Shown here: positions 61,914 to 64,000 of the stretch, piece after piece
How the letters are laid out: every line of letters starts with the position of its first letter
Numbering within the stretch: the first letter of the stretch is position 1
Assembly (NCBI RefSeq): GCF_000226215.1
Contig: NZ_AGFF01000025.1
Span: 94,134 to 158,133 of the forward strand
Direction: 5' to 3'
DNA from: Dietzia alimentaria 72
GTDB lineage: Bacteria; Actinomycetota; Actinomycetes; Mycobacteriales; Mycobacteriaceae
Length of the DNA: 64,000 nt
The notes under the pieces: model-generated
Database searches by the model: none
What the model was told of the DNA's origin: nothing
Seen by the model: only the letters and a program-made list of their open reading frames with translations
Program-made: the position numbers and the translations under genes

Positions 61914-63332
61914 TCAGTCCGTTGGGTTAATTGGCGCAGTTCGTCGTTGACCGAGGACGGAATGCACCACCAACGCAAGCATGACGGCCGAACAGCACAC
62001 CACACCGACGCCGAACGCCATGGTGATGCCCGCGTCGGTGGAGTAGGTCGAGCCCGACGGGTGTGCGGCGAGGACGGCTCCCGACAATGCTGCGCCCACC
62101 GCGCCGCCGACCGTGCGCAGGACCTGGTTGAAGCTGACGGCGCTGCCGAGTTGATCCACCGCCACACTTCGGGCGATGAGCGCGGGCATGGCGGCGTACC
62201 CGGAGCCGATTCCGAGGCCGAAGAGGAACATGCCGATGGCCAGCGTCGAGAAGTCGCTGTGGCGCAGCCACAGCAGCACCGAGGCGAGGGTCATGACCGT
62301 GGCGCCGACGGGCAGGAACACGGCGATGTCGTACCGGCGTGACAGTGTGCGCACCACACGATTGGCGAGCAGGCTGCCCACCGAGAGCGGCGCCATCATG
62401 AAGCCCGCCCACATCAGCGGTACGGCCAGCCCGAACCCGGTGTCGGCGGGGGCCTGCGCCACGAGGCTCGCGATGGACAGGCCGATATACATGGCGACGC
62501 CCAGGCCGATCGCGGTGGCGTTGGCCAGCAGAACCTCGGGTCGGCGGACCACCCGCAGGTTGACCAGCGGGTGCCGTGTCCGGACGCTGTGCATTCCCCA
62601 GGTGGTGAGAGCGACGACGGCAACGACCACGGTCACGATCGCCGGCCGAGACCCCCAGCCCCAATTCTGCGCTTCCGAAATCCACAGGAGCAGGGCGGCC
62701 AGGCCACCACCGAGAAGGGCCGCCCCTGGCAGGTCGAACGGCGTTCGTGGGGCCAGCGGGTCGGGCCCGCCGGGCACGAATTGCCAGATTCCGGCGGCCG
62801 CGGAGGCTACGAAGATGGCCGCGAACGCGAATGCCGCGCGGAGGTCGAATGTCGCGGCCAGGATTCCGGTGAGCGGGTATCCGATGCCCATCCCCACGGA
62901 CACGGTCACCGAGAGAGTGGATATGGCGGGCTGGGATTCGACGTAGGTCAGGTGCCGTCGCGCGAGTGCGATGGTCACGGGCACCGTCCCGTAAAGCAAT
63001 CCCTGGAGTCCGCGGCCGATGAGGAACACGGTGAAGTTGGGCGCGATGGTGGCGACAACGGAGCCGACAAAGATCACGCTAAGGCTGGTCAGGAGCAGTT
63101 TTCGAGTGTGGGGGCCGTCGGCCAGCCGACCCATGATGGGCGTGGCCACGGCGCCGACCAGCAGGTTGATGGTGAGCATCCACTGCGCGGTGCTCACCGT
63201 GACCCCGAATTCCGTAGCCACCGATGGGACCAGCAGCATGCCGAGTGAGCTGACGAGCGAGCTGGTCAGCGCGGCATAAATGAGCGCCTGGATGAACCAG
63301 CGGGGTGCGGGCCGACGGTCGGTGGAGGTCAC
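61914..63332 (-). CDS. MFS transporter, DHA2-type drug efflux
   Basis: 472 residues from GTG 63332, in a GTGA overlap with the MarR stop. About 14 helices. ALTSSLVSSLGMLLVPSVATEFGV, LLVGAVATPIMGRLADGPHTRKLL (motif A) and SVGMGIGYPLTGILAATFDLRAAF (motif C), then a loop and a second half with GLGIGSGYAAMPALIARSV. Probably drug or metabolite efflux. It belongs to a two-gene unit with the MarR regulator upstream. Confidence 0.86.
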   Translation of the reverse strand: MTSTDRRPAPRWFIQALIYAALTSSLVSSLGMLLVPSVATEFGVTVSTAQWMLTINLLVGAVATPIMGRLADGPHTRKLLLTSLSVIFVGSVVATIAPNFTVFLIGRGLQGLLYGTVPVTIALARRHLTYVESQPAISTLSVTVSVGMGIGYPLTGILAATFDLRAAFAFAAIFVASAAAGIWQFVPGGPDPLAPRTPFDLPGAALLGGGLAALLLWISEAQNWGWGSRPAIVTVVVAVVALTTWGMHSVRTRHPLVNLRVVRRPEVLLANATAIGLGVAMYIGLSIASLVAQAPADTGFGLAVPLMWAGFMMAPLSVGSLLANRVVRTLSRRYDIAVFLPVGATVMTLASVLLWLRHSDFSTLAIGMFLFGLGIGSGYAAMPALIARSVAVDQLGSAVSFNQVLRTVGGAVGAALSGAVLAAHPSGSTYSTDAGITMAFGVGVVCCSAVMLALVVHSVLGQRRTAPINPTD

Positions 63333-63826
63333 GTCGTCCCCTCGCTGTGTGGCCCGCGCGTCTCCTCGGTGTGCAGTCTGCGCAGGAGCGGGATTGCCTC
63401 GGCGAGTGCAGCGCGTTCGCCCGCGTCGAGGTGCTCGGTCACGGCATTTACCAGCCAGTCCTGGCCGGCGGCGCGTTCGGTGTGCAGTCGTTCACGGCCC
63501 GGGTCGGTGATGGTGACCAGTGTCCGGCGGCGGTCGGCGGAGTCGGGGCTGCGCGAGACCAGGCTGAGTTCTTCCAGTTCGCGGACCGCGTTGGCCACGG
63601 CCTGGTGGCTAATTCGCTCGAGGGTTGCCAGATCCGTGACGGCCAGAGCCCCGTCCTGCTCGAGGTGAGCGAGGATTCCCACCTTCCCGAGGGAGAGCGT
63701 CCGGTGCTCGTTGAAGCGGCGCCACAGTGGCCGCAGGGCTTCGCGCAGGTCGGCGGCCAGTGCTGTGGGCTCGGGTGCAGCTGCGTGCGTGGACGTGGGA
63801 ACGGGGTTGGTCACTCCGCCGATCAT
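63329..63826 (-). CDS. MarR family transcriptional regulator
   Basis: 165 residues from ATG 63826, or 161 from GTG 63814. Winged-helix MarR core: LSLGKVGILAHLEQDGALAVTDLATLERISHQAVANAVRELEELSLVSRSPDSADRRRTLVTIT (positions about 50-113), with the wing RSPDSADRRRTLV. TATGAT (63827-63822, minus strand) overlaps ATG 63826 and ends seven bases before GTG 63814, so the later GTG may be the start of a leaderless message. It probably represses the downstream MFS gene and itself. Confidence 0.85.
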   Translation of the reverse strand: MIGGVTNPVPTSTHAAAPEPTALAADLREALRPLWRRFNEHRTLSLGKVGILAHLEQDGALAVTDLATLERISHQAVANAVRELEELSLVSRSPDSADRRRTLVTITDPGRERLHTERAAGQDWLVNAVTEHLDAGERAALAEAIPLLRRLHTEETRGPHSEGTT

Positions 63827-63834
63827 ACAACCAG

Positions 63835-63844
63835 ATTGCGCAAT
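63835..63844. promoter_or_regulatory. Palindrome ATTGCGCAAT upstream of marR
   Basis: Ten-base perfect palindrome nine bases upstream of ATG 63826, within the TTGC-N-GCAA type often bound by MarR proteins. TTGCTTGC follows at 63845-63852. Confidence 0.45.
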
Positions 63845-63953
63845 TTGCTTGCGGGATTGTCCTGGCTGGCGGGGACGACCCCTGATCGCCGGTTCGAACC
63901 TCTCGGGCGCCCAGCTGCTCAGCGGCCCCGCAGGCCTGGGAGGCGTTCTGCGG

Positions 63954-64000
63954 TCAGACCTGCAGCGCATCCTGCTCGAGTCGTGTCATGTCGATGGACA
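63954..64000 (-). CDS. Possible C-terminal end of an unidentified gene
   Basis: The minus strand reads SIDMTRLEQDALQV and a TGA at 63956-63954, starting from the window edge. Codon choice looks coding-like but the piece is too short to assign. The stretch between it and marR (about 110 bases) shows nothing else. Confidence 0.25.
   Translation of the reverse strand, partial: SIDMTRLEQDALQV

Noticed and set aside
63827..64000. Search for a tRNA or small RNA at the right edge
   Set aside because: No cloverleaf, CCA end or anticodon arm could be assembled; only a possible gene end on the minus strand is seen.
1..64000. CRISPR arrays, insertion sequences, prophage or integrative elements
   Set aside because: No regularly spaced repeats, transposase, integrase or phage genes were seen, and base composition is even across the window.

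Overview
The window reads as chromosomal DNA of a high-GC actinobacterium of the mycolic-acid group (Mycobacteriales). A Dietzia-like or Gordonia-like organism is my best guess. The signs are very GC-rich codon use, frequent GTG starts with 4-base stop/start overlaps, an MmpL exporter, an IdeR/DtxR-type iron box, a mycofactocin-type SDR, many fatty-acid genes and several apparently leaderless genes. The genus is inference. I see no rRNA, tRNA, CRISPR array, insertion sequence or phage genes.

Layout. 1-10.8 kb holds metal and stress genes: a TerC protein behind a probable Mn riboswitch, a MocR regulator, an SDR, a FAD/Rieske oxidoreductase, a Crp/Fnr regulator, a cupin, a P1B metal ATPase with a separate HMA chaperone gene, a glutaminase-STAS protein and an AlkD-like repair protein beside a remnant of a pyrimidine-dimer glycosylase. 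10.8-18.4 kb is a compact surface-glycan island of six glycosyltransferases and one WcbI-like acyltransferase. 18.5-22.9 kb holds a TrpXYZ-type ABC transporter, an IdeR-boxed siderophore-interacting protein and a DUF421 protein. 22.9-25.2 kb is a sulfide/persulfide operon (TauE plus CstB-like) with a CsoR/CstR-type operator lying between its -35 and -10. 25.4-28.5 kb is mmpL-tetR with tandem operators. 28.5-32.3 kb is a cobalamin-riboswitch-controlled btuFCD operon that also carries a PhnP-like metallo-hydrolase.

32.4-60 kb is mostly lipid and xenobiotic oxidation: a carboxymuconolactone decarboxylase-like protein, acyl-CoA synthetases, a P450 with a CRP/GlxR-like site, AidB, a thioesterase, and an overlapping operon of BVMO, diiron-like protein, ferredoxin reductase, aldehyde dehydrogenase, SDR and acyl-CoA synthetase. 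This is followed by an enoyl-CoA hydratase, fadA-fadB, and an acyl-CoA dehydrogenase-esterase-TetR operon. The BVMO operon and the acyl-CoA dehydrogenase operon share an almost identical 16-bp palindrome, so they probably belong to one regulon. The genes suggest a route from an oxygenated hydrocarbon through ester cleavage, aldehyde oxidation and CoA activation to beta-oxidation. 59.5-63.8 kb holds two MFS drug-type pumps, each overlapping its own TetR or MarR regulator and each with a palindrome upstream.
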